From assembly GCF_964656455.1 (NCBI RefSeq), contig NC_135720.1, positions 100,762,696 to 100,826,695 of the forward strand: a DNA stretch of 64,000 nucleotides, read 5' to 3'. Below are positions 35,620-46,780 of this stretch, piece after piece. The notes beneath the pieces were generated by a model. It searched no databases, had not been told where the DNA came from, and worked only from the letters and a program-made list of their open reading frames with translations. A program made the position numbers and the translations under genes. How positions within the stretch are numbered: the first letter of the stretch is position 1; each line of letters begins with the position of its first letter. The DNA comes from Halichoerus grypus. Taxonomy: Eukaryota; Chordata; Mammalia; Carnivora; Phocidae.

Positions 35620-36214
35620 TGTCCATACTGATCAACTCTGACAACAAATAACCCATAACCTACCATGTAAATTCAGTAGAAGATAACACAAAAAACAAAA
35701 CAACAACAAAAAATTATACAAATCGAGTAAAGCCCAAACCATCACAGAGAATCAACAGAAATTGTACCACTTAAAGTACAGATGGGGATGGAGCCTAGGA
35801 ATAGTTAACAAACAATCTCCCCAAAGGCCTGGTACCTGGTAGATCAAAGTACTGGCTGCTAAGGAATAAAAAGGGGGTTGGAAATGTATAGGGTCAGAGG
35901 TAGCAACCTCAGGAATATTCCCCTTAGGGAGAGAAAAGCAGGAGGTGCCTGTTCAGACTTTTAAGATAAGCAGATGAAAGAAATAGAAGACGTTAAATAT
36001 TCTGCAGAAACAAACCTCATAAAATCAGAACACACACCAACTCCCTCCTACCTTCAAAAAGAGTATTCAAATGAAAGAAGTTGGACTTTACTACACCAAT
36101 AAAAGCTAGCAACAGTCTTGACTAAAAAATTTCTATTTTTCTGCTAAAATCCTTCACTCCCTTCTATATATTATTGTTATTGATCATGCAGGAAAATGAA
36201 ACATTTCAACAAAA
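35620..36214. other. Unannotated DNA
   Basis: A-rich sequence with no recognised gene or repeat. Confidence 0.45.
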
Positions 36215-36231
36215 TAGCAGAAAATATCTTT

Positions 36232-36423
36232 TTTTTTTTTTTTTTTTTTTTTATTTGAGAGAGAGAGAATGAGAGACAGAGAGCATGAGAGGGAGGAGGG
36301 TCAGAGGGAAAAGCAGACTCCCTGCCGAGCAGGGAGTCCGATGCGGGACTCAATCCCGGGACTCCAGGATCATGACCTGAGCCGAAGGCAGTTGCTTAAC
36401 CAACTGAGCCGCCCAGGTGCCCC
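36232..36423 (-). mobile_element. CAN-SINE, minus strand, perfect duplication
   Basis: A complete SINEC with a long T tract at its left. The 17-bp target TAGCAGAAAATATCTTT repeats exactly at 36215-36231 and 36424-36440. It is the left arm of an inverted SINE pair. Confidence 0.97.
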
Positions 36424-36467
36424 TAGCAGAAAATATCTTTAAAAGATATCTTTATAGAAGATCTTAG

Positions 36468-36671
36468 GGGTGCCTGGATGGCTCAGTCGGTTAGCATATG
36501 ACTTCCGCTCAGGTCATGATCTCAGGGTTCTGGGATTGAGTCTCCAGTCAGCTCCCCACTCAGGAGAGAGTCTGCTTTCTCTCCCTCTCCCTTTGCCCCT
36601 CCCCTGACTCATGTTCTCTTTCTCTCTCTCTCTCTCTCAAAAAAATAAAATCTTTAAAAAAAAAAAAAAAG
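36468..36671 (+). mobile_element. CAN-SINE, plus strand, right arm of pair
   Basis: It begins GGGGTGCCTGGATGGCTCAGT, 44 bp after the end of the minus-strand SINE, and ends in a CT tract and A-rich tail. It is more diverged than its neighbour. A weak duplication AAGATCTTA/AAGATTTAA flanks it. Confidence 0.93.
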
Positions 36672-37159
36672 ATTTAAACTTCTGTGCTTGCTATAGGCCC
36701 TTTTTACAATTGGATAAAGCCATTGACTCCATTTTAGAAAAAATATTATAAATTTATTCATAATGTAAAATACATAAGATTACAAAGGAAACAAAATCTG
36801 TTAAAATGTAATTTAAAAATATTTTTAAAAATATTAAAATATTAGTTTTTCTTTACTAGCATATTGACTAAGATTTAACAGTAACTTAATTTTGAGTATT
36901 AAAATGTAAAAATAATGTTATGAGTTGTATTCAACAACTATAATGTGATAAAAATATATCTCTGACCTCTACTGGTAATAAATTCACAGGAACTGCTAAT
37001 ACTACTGTAGTTTGTTAACTTCATTTATAACATAAGTTGATAGTAAACTTCAATGAGAAACTAGCAAAAAATATATATATTTATACAAGTTTACAGACCC
37101 TATGTGTGTTCATGTGTATGAAAGTGTGTGCATGTGCACACACTCATTTCCATAGAAGG
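36672..37159. other. Unannotated AT-rich DNA
   Basis: No gene or repeat family is recognised. Confidence 0.45.
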
Positions 37160-38335
37160 GTTAAAAAGAAACTAAAATAAAATGGTCACTTCGTGTAGAG
37201 TTAAAACAATACAAATTTTTCAAGAAAAATATAGGAGAAAATCTGTGAGACCTTGGGTCAGGCAAATATTTCTTAGATATGACACAAAAAGCAATGTTTA
37301 GAAAAGAAAAAAATATAACCTCATCAAAATTCAGAACTATTGGACTTTCAAAAACACCATTAAGGAAATGAAAAGACAACAGATTGGAAGAAAATATATG
37401 CAAAAGAAAAGTCCATGAAACACTTATATCCAAAGTATACAAAGAAAATGTATACTTCAATAATAAGAAACAACCCAATTAACAATTAAGCAAAAGATTC
37501 TAATATCTTTCCACCAGAGAAGATATGCAAATGGACATTAATCCCATGAAGAGTTTTTCAGATCACTAATCATTAGGGAAATGTAAATTAAAGTCACAAT
37601 GAGATAAAATTCCATACCTACTAGAATGAATATAATAATAATTTAAAGGATAAATAACATAACAAATGTTGGTAAGAATAAGGAGAAATGGAAATTCTCA
37701 TACATTGTAGGTGGTACTATAAGATGCTGCAGTCACTTTACAAAACATTTTGGCAGTCCCTCAAAATGTTAAACATAAATTCACCATATGACAGAGCTTT
37801 TCCCCCTCTTAAGTAACTACCCGAGAGAAATAAAAACATATATGCACTTAAAAACTTGTTTGTGGATGTTCATAGCAGTATTATTCAAAATGATCCAAAA
37901 CTGGTCAAAATCTGAGTGTCTATCACCTGGTGAATGCATAGACATAGTGGGATATTATGCATATCGTGGAATACTATTCAATAAAAGGAAGGGACTACAG
38001 GTGTATACCACAACATGAGTAAGCCTCGTGAACGTGTTTAGAAAAGCCATGCATAAGAGCCTGCATATTGTATGATTCAATTTATATAAAATATTCAGAA
38101 AAGGCAAAGGTATAGAGATGAAAGTAGATTAGGGTAGCTTGAGGTGGTCACGAAGTCAGGAGAATGGGAATTAACAGAAATGTGCCTGAGGAATTTTATT
38201 GGGACAATGAAATATTCTCAAACTGACTATAGTCATGGTTGCACATCTTGGCAAATTTACTAAAAACTTGAATTACACACTTGAAAAAGATGAATTAAAT
38301 GGTACACAAAATTTGCAAAAAAAATATTTTTAAGT
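37160..38335 (+). mobile_element. Old L1, 3' part, plus strand
   Basis: The plus strand carries decayed ORF2 C-terminal sequence. Landmarks are GACCTTGGGTCAGGCAAATA, ATTAGGGAAATGTAAATTAA and GTTCATAGCAGTATTATTC. A 3' segment ends in an A-rich run near 38335. It is 5'-truncated and one of few plus-strand L1 pieces in the window. Boundaries are approximate. Confidence 0.85.
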
Positions 38336-38574
38336 TATTGAGAAATGGTCACATGTAGGTGGTTGGGTGCAAACAAAGGGAAATGGTAGTATTTAAGATA
38401 AGAATTTATTGTATATGCCTTTCTATATAATGTTTACTTTTGAATCATGTAAAATGTCTTATCTATTCAACAAATTAAAATTTTTTAAAACTAAAAAATA
38501 GGTTTCTTATCACCATATATGCTACTTTTGCAAAGTTTTTACATGCTGTCTTCTCTCAATTTGCTATGCTCTTC

Positions 38575-38878
38575 AAGTTTTTATTTAAATTCCAGTTAGT
38601 TAACATACAGTGTAATATTTGTTTCAGGTATACAATATAGTGATTCAATACTTCCATACATCACCTGGTGCTCATCACAGGTGCACTCCTTAATCCCCAT
38701 CTCCTATTTCACACATCCCCCACCCACCTCTCCTCTGGTAACCATCAGCTTGTTCTCTGTAGTTAAGAGTCTGTTTCTTGGTTTGCCTTTCTCTCTCTTT
38801 TTTTTTCCCCTTTGCTCATTTGTTTTGTTTCTTAAATTCCACCTATGAGTGAAATCCTATGGTATTTGTCTTTCTCTA
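38575..38878 (-). mobile_element. L1 3' UTR fragment, minus strand
   Basis: It parallels 8531-8820 of the L1 at 8525 almost phrase for phrase: the terminal TTAACATACAGTGT motif, CATCAGCTTGTTCTCTGTAG, then TCTTAAATTCCACCTATGAG. It is 5'-truncated at about 38878. Confidence 0.9.
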
Positions 38879-39254
38879 TCCTCATTTTCTTTTATCTTTT
38901 TCACCTTCTAGGGTGTTTCAGAGGATTTATGGACTTCTTTCTTATGGGTGCTTTCAAGATAGTATTTGCTTTGTTGCAGCATCCTATAAAGTTTTTTTTA
39001 ATATTCTTTTTTCTTAGCTTACCACTTTATTCCTCACAAATAAATTTTCATTGGTAGCATGAGACAATAGAAAGGAAATGTATATCCACATATCATAAAT
39101 GTGTACTCCTCCATTGTTAAACCTCTCCCTCCAAAACGGTACTTTAAGTTCTCAAATTTTTCAGTTAGAACAATTTAACTTCTAAAAGAATTTGCTAGAA
39201 ACAAAACAAAATTCACAGTACATTTGGTCTGCAATATTGACAAGTTGCAATTTA

Positions 39255-39384
39255 TTTTTTTTTTAAAGATTTTTATTTTATTTATTTGAGAGAGAGAATG
39301 AGATAGAGAGAGAGCATGAAAGGGGGGAGGGTCAGAGGGAGAAACAGACTCCCTGCTGAGCAGGGAGCCCGATGCGGGACTCGA
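39255..39384 (-). mobile_element. 5'-truncated CAN-SINE with perfect duplication
   Basis: The tail and middle of a SINEC are present, but the tRNA-like head is absent: the sequence stops at ..GATGCGGGACTCGA. The 16-bp target GACAAGTTGCAATTTA repeats exactly at 39239-39254 and 39385-39400. So the truncation arose during insertion. Confidence 0.95.
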
Positions 39385-39427
39385 GACAAGTTGCAATTTA
39401 AAAAATCAAGTTAGAAGGATCTATTTA

Positions 39428-39758
39428 AAGGATCATATGGCTCCTATCCTTTTATTAATGTGGCATATCATGTTGATTAATTTGCAAATATTGAACTGCC
39501 CTTGCAGCTCAGGAATAAATACCCCTTGATTGTGGTCAATGATTCTTTTAATGTACTGTTGGATGGGTTTGCTAGTATTTTACTGAGAATTTTTGCATCC
39601 ATGTTCATCAAGGATTTTGGCCTGTTATCTTTTTTGGTGGAGTCTTTTATCTGGTTTTGGTATCAAGCCAATGCTGGCTTCATAGAATTAATTTGGAAGT
39701 TTTCCTTCCACTTCTATTTTTTGGAATAGTTTGAGAAGTATAGCTATTAACTTATGAT
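39428..39758 (-). mobile_element. Isolated internal L1 ORF2 piece
   Basis: It matches the reverse transcriptase region seen at 27400-27730 (TTTGCATCCATGTTCATCAA, TGGCTTCATAGAATTAATTT). Neither L1 end is present. Confidence 0.88.
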
Positions 39759-39794
39759 TACCTTGTTCTATGTTGTAATCTGAAATTAAATTAT

Positions 39795-39810
39795 ACACAC
39801 ACACACACAC
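39795..39810. repeat. (AC)n microsatellite
   Basis: About eight uninterrupted AC units. Confidence 0.85.
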
Positions 39811-41703
39811 AATTGGTTTACTGTAGCCAAGAATAAAAATGGGGTAAATTAGACAACATTAGGTTATCTGAAATAGTAAAAGTGTGTGTATTATGTACAG
39901 TGAGGTTTATGGGAAGAAACAATGCAAAAATAAGAACAAAACCAAAGAGAAACTGTGTCTTTTACAATATTGCATTGAGTGTTTTAGCTGATGGTGTCTT
40001 CTTTCTGAAGAGTTGTGAGAAAAGGTTGGATATATGAATTTCTTAAAAACAAAAAAACAAAAATTTTGTGGATAAAACTAGACATTTTAATCTTATTTTT
40101 CTTTTCTATGAACCTAATATCAGTGCTATGCAAAGATACTCTCAGGGAAGTATTTATTATAAGGAACTTGAGAGAGGGAATGAGATCATACCTCTTCATA
40201 GAAAGTTGCAATATTTTAAAAATTGTCTCATTTATGATTTTGGTATATATTTGGTATATATTCACTTGGAAAGACAATGGCTGTCATATTTTCTACACAA
40301 TTGATTTTCCCCTATCTTGTTCAAGGAGACATGACATTCAGGTTCCAGAAGCAGATATCTGACTTGAACTAGTTCAATCATGTTCTTTACTTTATAAGTA
40401 AGGATATTTTATTTTGCACAAGACATAAAGCCCAAATTGAAAGGCAGAATTGAGCAGCCAACACATCCACCACCATCCCTACCACCATCATCACCACTTC
40501 CAAATTAAAATATATACTGATAAATAGTAGCTAATAGCAAACAAAGTAGTAGGAAGATCAGTAGTCTTCTCTCCCAGTGCCTTTTCTCCTGAACACACCA
40601 CTTGTGACATTGGGTATAATGTTCCTTAATATACTTAAAGGACAGGTTTGGTAATAATAGAAATGCAGTTTAGAATGTTTTTATTTATGTAATGCATGGC
40701 TTGTAAATCCTTTTCATCCAATTTCATTTTAATTGCAAATTATTTTTTTCCTGAACACAGGTCTTTTAAGTATATCTGCTCCTCTACAATTCTTTACTAG
40801 TCTTATAGTTAAAATTTCCTAACATTTAATAAAAGTTTTCACACCATCCAATGGTGAAGACTGAAATGTAAAATGTGTTATAAAGAATAATTTTCAACAA
40901 GAGATCAAAACTAAAAAAAAAAAAACAACAGGTGATTCTATATTTATGCATGTATTGGTAGGAACATATATTAAAGCAAGACAAATCAATTAAGGGTTAA
41001 AGGATATCACTATATCAAGTGTTAAATATTTCACAAACCTTTAGAAAATGATTTTACAAAGTAAGTTATAATCTCAAAGTCATGGGAACAATTTTTCCCT
41101 ATATATCATTATATATTTCCCTATATATTAGTTTTGTTTCTGAAGATTATAGATAAAATCTTAATTTCATGCATAATTCCCCATAAAACTTGCAATTATA
41201 CCTATAATATTGGATAATGATATTGGATGTGTATAACAGTAACAATATTGATGTGATTAGTATTTTCAACATGCACATAATCCTTGTATTACTGGTAGGT
41301 TGTGTTTCAAGATGTTCAGGGAAATGGGGCTAATGTGTAGTTACTATTAGAGTGAGTGCTCTCTGCCAATAAACTTCATTTTTCTTTCTGATTTGTTCAC
41401 TACTTCATCTGTGGAATAAATAAATGAAAAGTTACTGTTGAAAAGCAATACAGGTACTACCGGGAAAAATGTTAAATCACAGGGAAAATCCTAAGCCCCA
41501 AAGTGGTAATAATGAAATGACAGCAAAGGATGTATGAAGTAAATTTTATTGTGCCTTCTGATCCAGAGAGTCTATATTTCTAAGCAGGGAGAAATATATA
41601 GTATAAGTAATTCCAGATATTAGTACCTGCATATCAAATGTCAATAGAATCAAGTGTATCTTTTTATGTTTCTCATTTTTCAAAATCTGATATTATAGTT
41701 ATT
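39811..41703. other. Unannotated DNA
   Basis: No supported gene. Overlapping 78-115-codon frames on both strands at 39984-40362 have no recognisable domain. A short CCA/CAT-rich patch lies at 40466-40500. Confidence 0.45.
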
Positions 41704-42113
41704 ACTAATATGTACTAGCCACTTGAGCAAAGCATTTTAAACTGTGTTTATGCAATATTTAAAATAATTGTGTAGGTAGATGTCGTTTCTTTTTTTTATT
41801 ATGTTAATCACCATATATTACATCATTAGTTTTTGATGTAGCGTTCCATGATTCACTGTTTGCGTATAACACCCAGTGCTCCATGCAGAACGTGCCCTCT
41901 TTAATACCCATCACCAGGCTAACCCATCCCCCCATCCCCCTCCCCTCTAGAACCCTCAGTTTGTTTCTCAGAGTCCATAGTCTCTCATGGTGGTAGATGT
42001 CATTTCTTTATGCTACATTTTAGAAAACCCAAGTTCACAAAGTTTAAGTCCCTTGATGAAAGTCTTATAGTCAGTAAGTTAGAAAGTAAACCTGGAATTT
42101 TAGTTCAGCTTTG
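41704..42113 (-). repeat. MIR SINE split by an L1 fragment
   Basis: The part at 41704-41792 carries reverse-strand MIR text (TGTACTAGCCACTTGAGCAAAGC). The part at 41992-42113 continues it (AAGTTTAAGTCCCTTGATGAA, then CCTGGAATTTTAG). The L1 fragment at 41793-41991 lies between them. Confidence 0.7.
41793..41991 (-). mobile_element. Short 5'-truncated L1 3' end with 18-bp duplication
   Basis: About 200 bp of L1 3' UTR on the minus strand is present. It is close to the L1 ends at 46800-46990 and 63840-63960. The target GGTAGATGTCGTTTCTTT (41775-41792) recurs with one difference at 41992-42009. It is severely truncated but otherwise a standard L1 insertion. Confidence 0.95.
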
Positions 42114-42284
42114 AGTAACTCATCTAGGATCTTTGACTCAATGGTGCTTAAGGCTCCCTCCCTCTTGGCATTTCTCAACATCACTTCACCCATAATCCCA
42201 CAGGTCAGAAGTGGTTAATGGAGAGTTAACTGAGAAGATTATGGTGGGCATAGTGATGTTGTATTAACACACAGTGGAAAAAAC

Positions 42285-42440
42285 ATCAGGAATCCTGGGT
42301 CCCAGTCATGCTGTGGCCCTAAGTAGCAATATGACATTCAATAAATTAATTCACCTTTGTATGCTTCAGATTTTTCAAATATAAAAAGATAATTAAATGA
42401 TTGTTATGAAAACAACATGAGATCATGGATTTGCAATCTA
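42285..42440 (+). repeat. MIR SINE fragment, plus strand
   Basis: The order 'TGTGGCCCTAAGTAGCAATATGACATTC', 'TTAATTCACC..GCTTCAGATTTTTC', 'AAATATAAAAAGATAATTAAATGA' (outline) follows the MIR core and 3' half. Confidence 0.6.
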
Positions 42441-44339
42441 GAACACTCTCCAAATAGCCATTGGCCACACAGATAAAATCCGTAATGCCAGGATCGATCC
42501 TCACTCCAAGTTCAGCCTGCCACTGCCATTATACTGGTTAAACTTTCAAAGCCTTCGTTTTGAGCTATACATTATCTGTTTTTGTATTTTCTTTTTGGAA
42601 TGACAGCCACAGAGAGTTTCTATAATAATATGAAAAGAAAAGAGTCCAGAACCTAAATATATAATTTAGAACCATTTCACACATTTTTTTAAGAGTCAGT
42701 ACTTTTGCTAAGTCCCTCAAAAAACTCTAAGGAGTAGCCCAAAGAGTTTAAAACCTCACTGGTTATTTTTGTTTTATTGACTCGTTTCTTAACACAGCCA
42801 CAGCAGTGCTTTTGACACCAATATTACATTGATGCTAATTTTGTACCACACAGCTTTCTCTGTCCTGGATGTCCCTCCAGCAGCAGGTGGCTCCCTTGAG
42901 CTGTACTTGCTATCATTTGGATGTCTCATTGCCTCAGATTCAGCTACCATCTGGTGAATGGCAATCCCTTCTTAATACCATGGAAAAAAAGGCCATCCAA
43001 CTCAAGAAAATCCAGATAATCATATTGCTTTCAAGGTGACCTAAAGTTAATAGTGTATTTCTTAAGATATGCTTGAAATATGGTAATACACAGGTTCTCT
43101 CCTTTATTAAAGGAAACAGCTTGCATATGTTTCCTCTCCAGTTTCCCCAATTCAAAATTTATTCATTATGTGATGAATTTATAAGTCTATTGAGGATAAA
43201 TAGCAGGAAATGATGTAGTGTTTCATAGAGACACGCCTATCTATTCCACATTTTTCTGCCCTCATATGCTTGACTGTGGTAAGCAAGATAGAACTAAATG
43301 GATAACATATCACACTGTTAACATTTGAAATTTTACCAAGTCAGTGGATATTTTTCCTTTTTTAGATCAACAGTTTGCATGGTGACTTCTGCGCATAGTT
43401 GGAAAACCCCACCAATCTGTGTTGAGGTTAAATAATTTTAGGTTTTACGTCATTTAATTTTTATATTGGGATGGCAGAAAATGGCTTTATATTTTCTCTA
43501 CGCTGCCAGGTCATTTTCAAAATACAGAACTCTGCATCTGTTTTTTCCACAGTTCACACCTCATCTTGGTACGTGATACCATAAACAGAAAAAGTTGTCT
43601 TCCCTATATTTAGTTGCTTGAATCTCAGGCTGGATATTTTACTGCCCCGTAAGATGGCAGAAAATTGCCGTCAAGACAATTAAAAGCAAATAAAAACAAA
43701 CCAATCTAATCTAAACAGATAAACAATAAGCACATCCAATCCCCAAATCAGGGGTCCCAGTGGTAAATACTTTCGGAAACCAGACAATTAATAAAGAGGA
43801 GCAAAACACTTCCATGCAGTGAAAGAAATAGAGTGGGAATGGAGATTAGAGACTTCTTGTCTGCCTAATGATATTCATAACCAAAAACTTTAAATTAGCG
43901 TTAACTAAGCAAAGTGTATCCAGCTGCAATGTAATGTTGAATTCATGTTTAGTGACTACGTAGCAAGCAAGGTTAGAAGAATGCGGACTTTGGCCTCTCC
44001 ATTGTTTTGTTTTTTGAAATACATAGTGCTGATAAAAGAACAAAAGAGCCTTGACCCTTCGTGGTCTTATTACCAGTTACAGAAAATCTGGAAAAAATTA
44101 AATTCAGATAAAATTGAATATTAGTTCAAAAGGGACAGATTTTGGTAGAGATAATTTCCTAGTCACGATAGTTTGTTGTGCTTCCAAAATTACTTCAAAA
44201 CAAACCAGGGTCTTCTGCTTTTCATAATGGAATAGATCTCATCATATGAATTGGCTGCTTCAACATTTATTCTTGTCCATTCTAGCTTTCTGTTAGAAAG
44301 TAGAAATGCTTTTTAACAGAGTTCAGGGCTATGTCTGGA
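42441..44339. other. Unannotated DNA
   Basis: No gene, RNA or repeat family is recognised in this stretch. Confidence 0.45.
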
Positions 44340-44356
44340 CAAAGTCTGCCATTTCT

Positions 44357-44537
44357 TTCTTTCTTTTTTTTTTTTTAAAGATTTTATTTATTTATTCATT
44401 AGAGACAGAGAGAGAGGCAGAGGGAGAAGCAGGCTCCCAAGGAGCAGGGAGCCCGATGCAGGACTCGATCCCAGGACCCTGAGATCATGACCTGAGCCGA
44501 AGGCAGACGCTTAACCATCTGAGCCACCCAGGCACTC
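44357..44537 (-). mobile_element. CAN-SINE, minus strand, perfect duplication
   Basis: A full SINEC with 17-bp target CAAAGTCTGCCATTTCT exact at 44340-44356 and 44538-44554. A small TTTC run adjoins the T tail. Confidence 0.97.
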
Positions 44538-44698
44538 CAAAGTCTGCCATTTCTATACACAAAAATAGCATTTTAGAAATGAAAGGAATACTCTAACCAA
44601 CCTTCATCTTAGCGGTGAATCTGAGTTCCAGTTAGGTTAGATAACTAACCTAAAGTAAAAAAAAAAAATATTTTAAATGATTAGAACATTTGTTTATT

Positions 44699-44908
44699 TT
44701 TTTTTTTTAAGATTTTATTTATTCATTTGAGACACAGAGATACAGAGAGAGAGAGAGAGAGCATGAGCAGGGAGAGAGGCAGAGGGAGAGGGAGAAGCAG
44801 GCTCCCCGCTCAGCCAGGAGCCTGATGTGGGGCTCAATCCCAGGACCCTGGGATCATGACCTGAGCCGAAGGCAGACGCTTAACCATCTGAGCCACCCAG
44901 GCGCCCCT
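44699..44908 (-). mobile_element. CAN-SINE, minus strand, perfect duplication
   Basis: A full SINEC with 15-bp target GAACATTTGTTTATT exact at 44684-44698 and 44909-44923. It is only 161 bp from the previous SINE and in the same orientation. Confidence 0.97.
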
Positions 44909-44923
44909 GAACATTTGTTTATT

Positions 44924-46369
44924 AACTTTATGCCTATATTATTACCAGTCTCCTACTCATGTATAAAATATAAATCGTCTGGTATATTTTTTCCTACTTT
45001 TCTATTTTGCCAATAGCTCCAAGCAATAACAATTACCCAGTTGGAAAAAAACGTCAAATTCTACAAAATAGAATTAATATTGGCAACTTGCCTACAACCC
45101 AAACAGCGCTTACTTCTAGCAGCATAACCACAGTCTTACCTGGTATAGCAACAGGTGACATCAAGGCAGAGGGTGACGTCCTCTAAAAACAGACAGGCTG
45201 GATGAAGATACTCTCTCGCTGTTCATGTATAAGGGTAAACGTTGTCAGCACTCACTGGAAGACAATATTTGATAAATAGTTCTTTAAACTCAGACCTTCA
45301 GGAATCTTACAGAATTTTTCAATGCTTGGTGTTTTCCAAATTTAATACTGTATCCAATCTCGTCCACATTAAGGAATGTATGATCAAGGATGCCATTTGT
45401 AAAGCACACTAAGATTCTGCCCCATGATCAGACACACTTGTGAACCAGAGACTTTGAAGTAAAGGAGAACTGTGATTCAGGGCAATCGATGCAATCACTC
45501 CACTTCGCAGAGCCCATTACTTACTTCAGTGACACTCTGCACTTGAAAATTGTATGATTGTTTCATTGGATTATCCTTTTATCTACTCATTCGAGTAATT
45601 CTGAGCATTTTCTATGTATGTGCTGAGCATAGAACTGGATGCTGAGATGATAAAAGTTCATGCCTAGAAGGATCATCATCTGGCTGATGGAAAAGGTCTC
45701 AGTAATTGTTCACTCTGAGTTAAAATTAATTTGAGGTAAAAAACAAATTAGGAAAACAATGCATGGTAAAAGTACAATCATAGTATACAAATCTTGCTCT
45801 AAGTGTACAGAGGAAAGAATCTTTTCCTAGAAAGTAAGATAAAGTTTCCCAGAGGAATTGATATTTGATAATCCACAAACTCTGATGAATGAGAACAAAG
45901 GAAGACATTTTGTCCTCTTCAGTATCAGAATGAGTGTACAGGTTACTTGTTTCATGTTTCATGTTCTTTCGTTAACAGTGTGGTGGCTTTTATTAAACAG
46001 ATCATTGGAACCATCCATTAAGCATATTTTACTTTTCTCACATAAGAAAGATTAATAGAAGGAGGATGTATATTTATGTATAGAAAAATGGGAAATTTCT
46101 CAACGGAAGACAAGGAATGAACAAAAGCCCCTTAAATATAGTTGCTTGACTGTGACATGGCTTGTGATTCTGGCCTTGAACAGAGCAGGCTGCTCCTCAG
46201 CACTCGAGAATATTTCCTCAGGTTTCTCCTACTCTGTCCTGTGGTCCACTACATTTAAACCTATTCTTTAAAGTTTTAAGATCCCTGTTCTCTTGCTTTC
46301 CTTCCTTTTCCTGAATGAAATCTTGCTCTCCAGTCCTTCACTTCACTTACAAGGTGCTGCGATTTGGCA
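44924..46369. other. Mostly unannotated DNA
   Basis: No gene is supported. A MIR-like phrase (CTATGTATGTGCTGAGCATAG) at about 45600-45650 hints at an old SINE relic. Confidence 0.45.
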
Positions 46370-46735
46370 AAAGGTGCAAAAAAATATTCAAACTTTTTGA
46401 CTTAATAATTTTGTACCTAAATTGTCAAAGGGCAGCAAAAATTACTTCATTGTTTTATTATTTATTCATGTCACAAACAATAAAAAAAATACCCAGAATG
46501 CCCACATACAGTATTTTGATAAGTTGTGTTATATTCAAATAGTGAAATATCATGCAGATGTTACTAGTCCTTAAAAGAATACCCACTAAATTTATTTTTT
46601 AAATCCCATTAAAAATATAAAGCAAATGTTAGCTGTGATTATTACTAGGTGGAGGGTTTATATGTGATTTAAATATTCATCTTTATGCTTTACCACAATT
46701 TATAAGTTTTCTGTAATAAATATTATTGCTTCAAT
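46370..46735 (+). mobile_element. Very old L1 3' end (L1ME-like), plus strand
   Basis: The text resembles the 3' terminal part of ancient L1 elements: a 'GTGAAATATCATGCAGATGTT' phrase, 'ACTAGGTGGAGGGTTTATATG', then 'AAGTTTTCTGTAATAAA'. The call is from memory of the family and is uncertain. Confidence 0.45.
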
Positions 46736-46780
46736 CTGAATATGCATAGAATAATGCTATTTTAGCACTTGTCCATCTGT

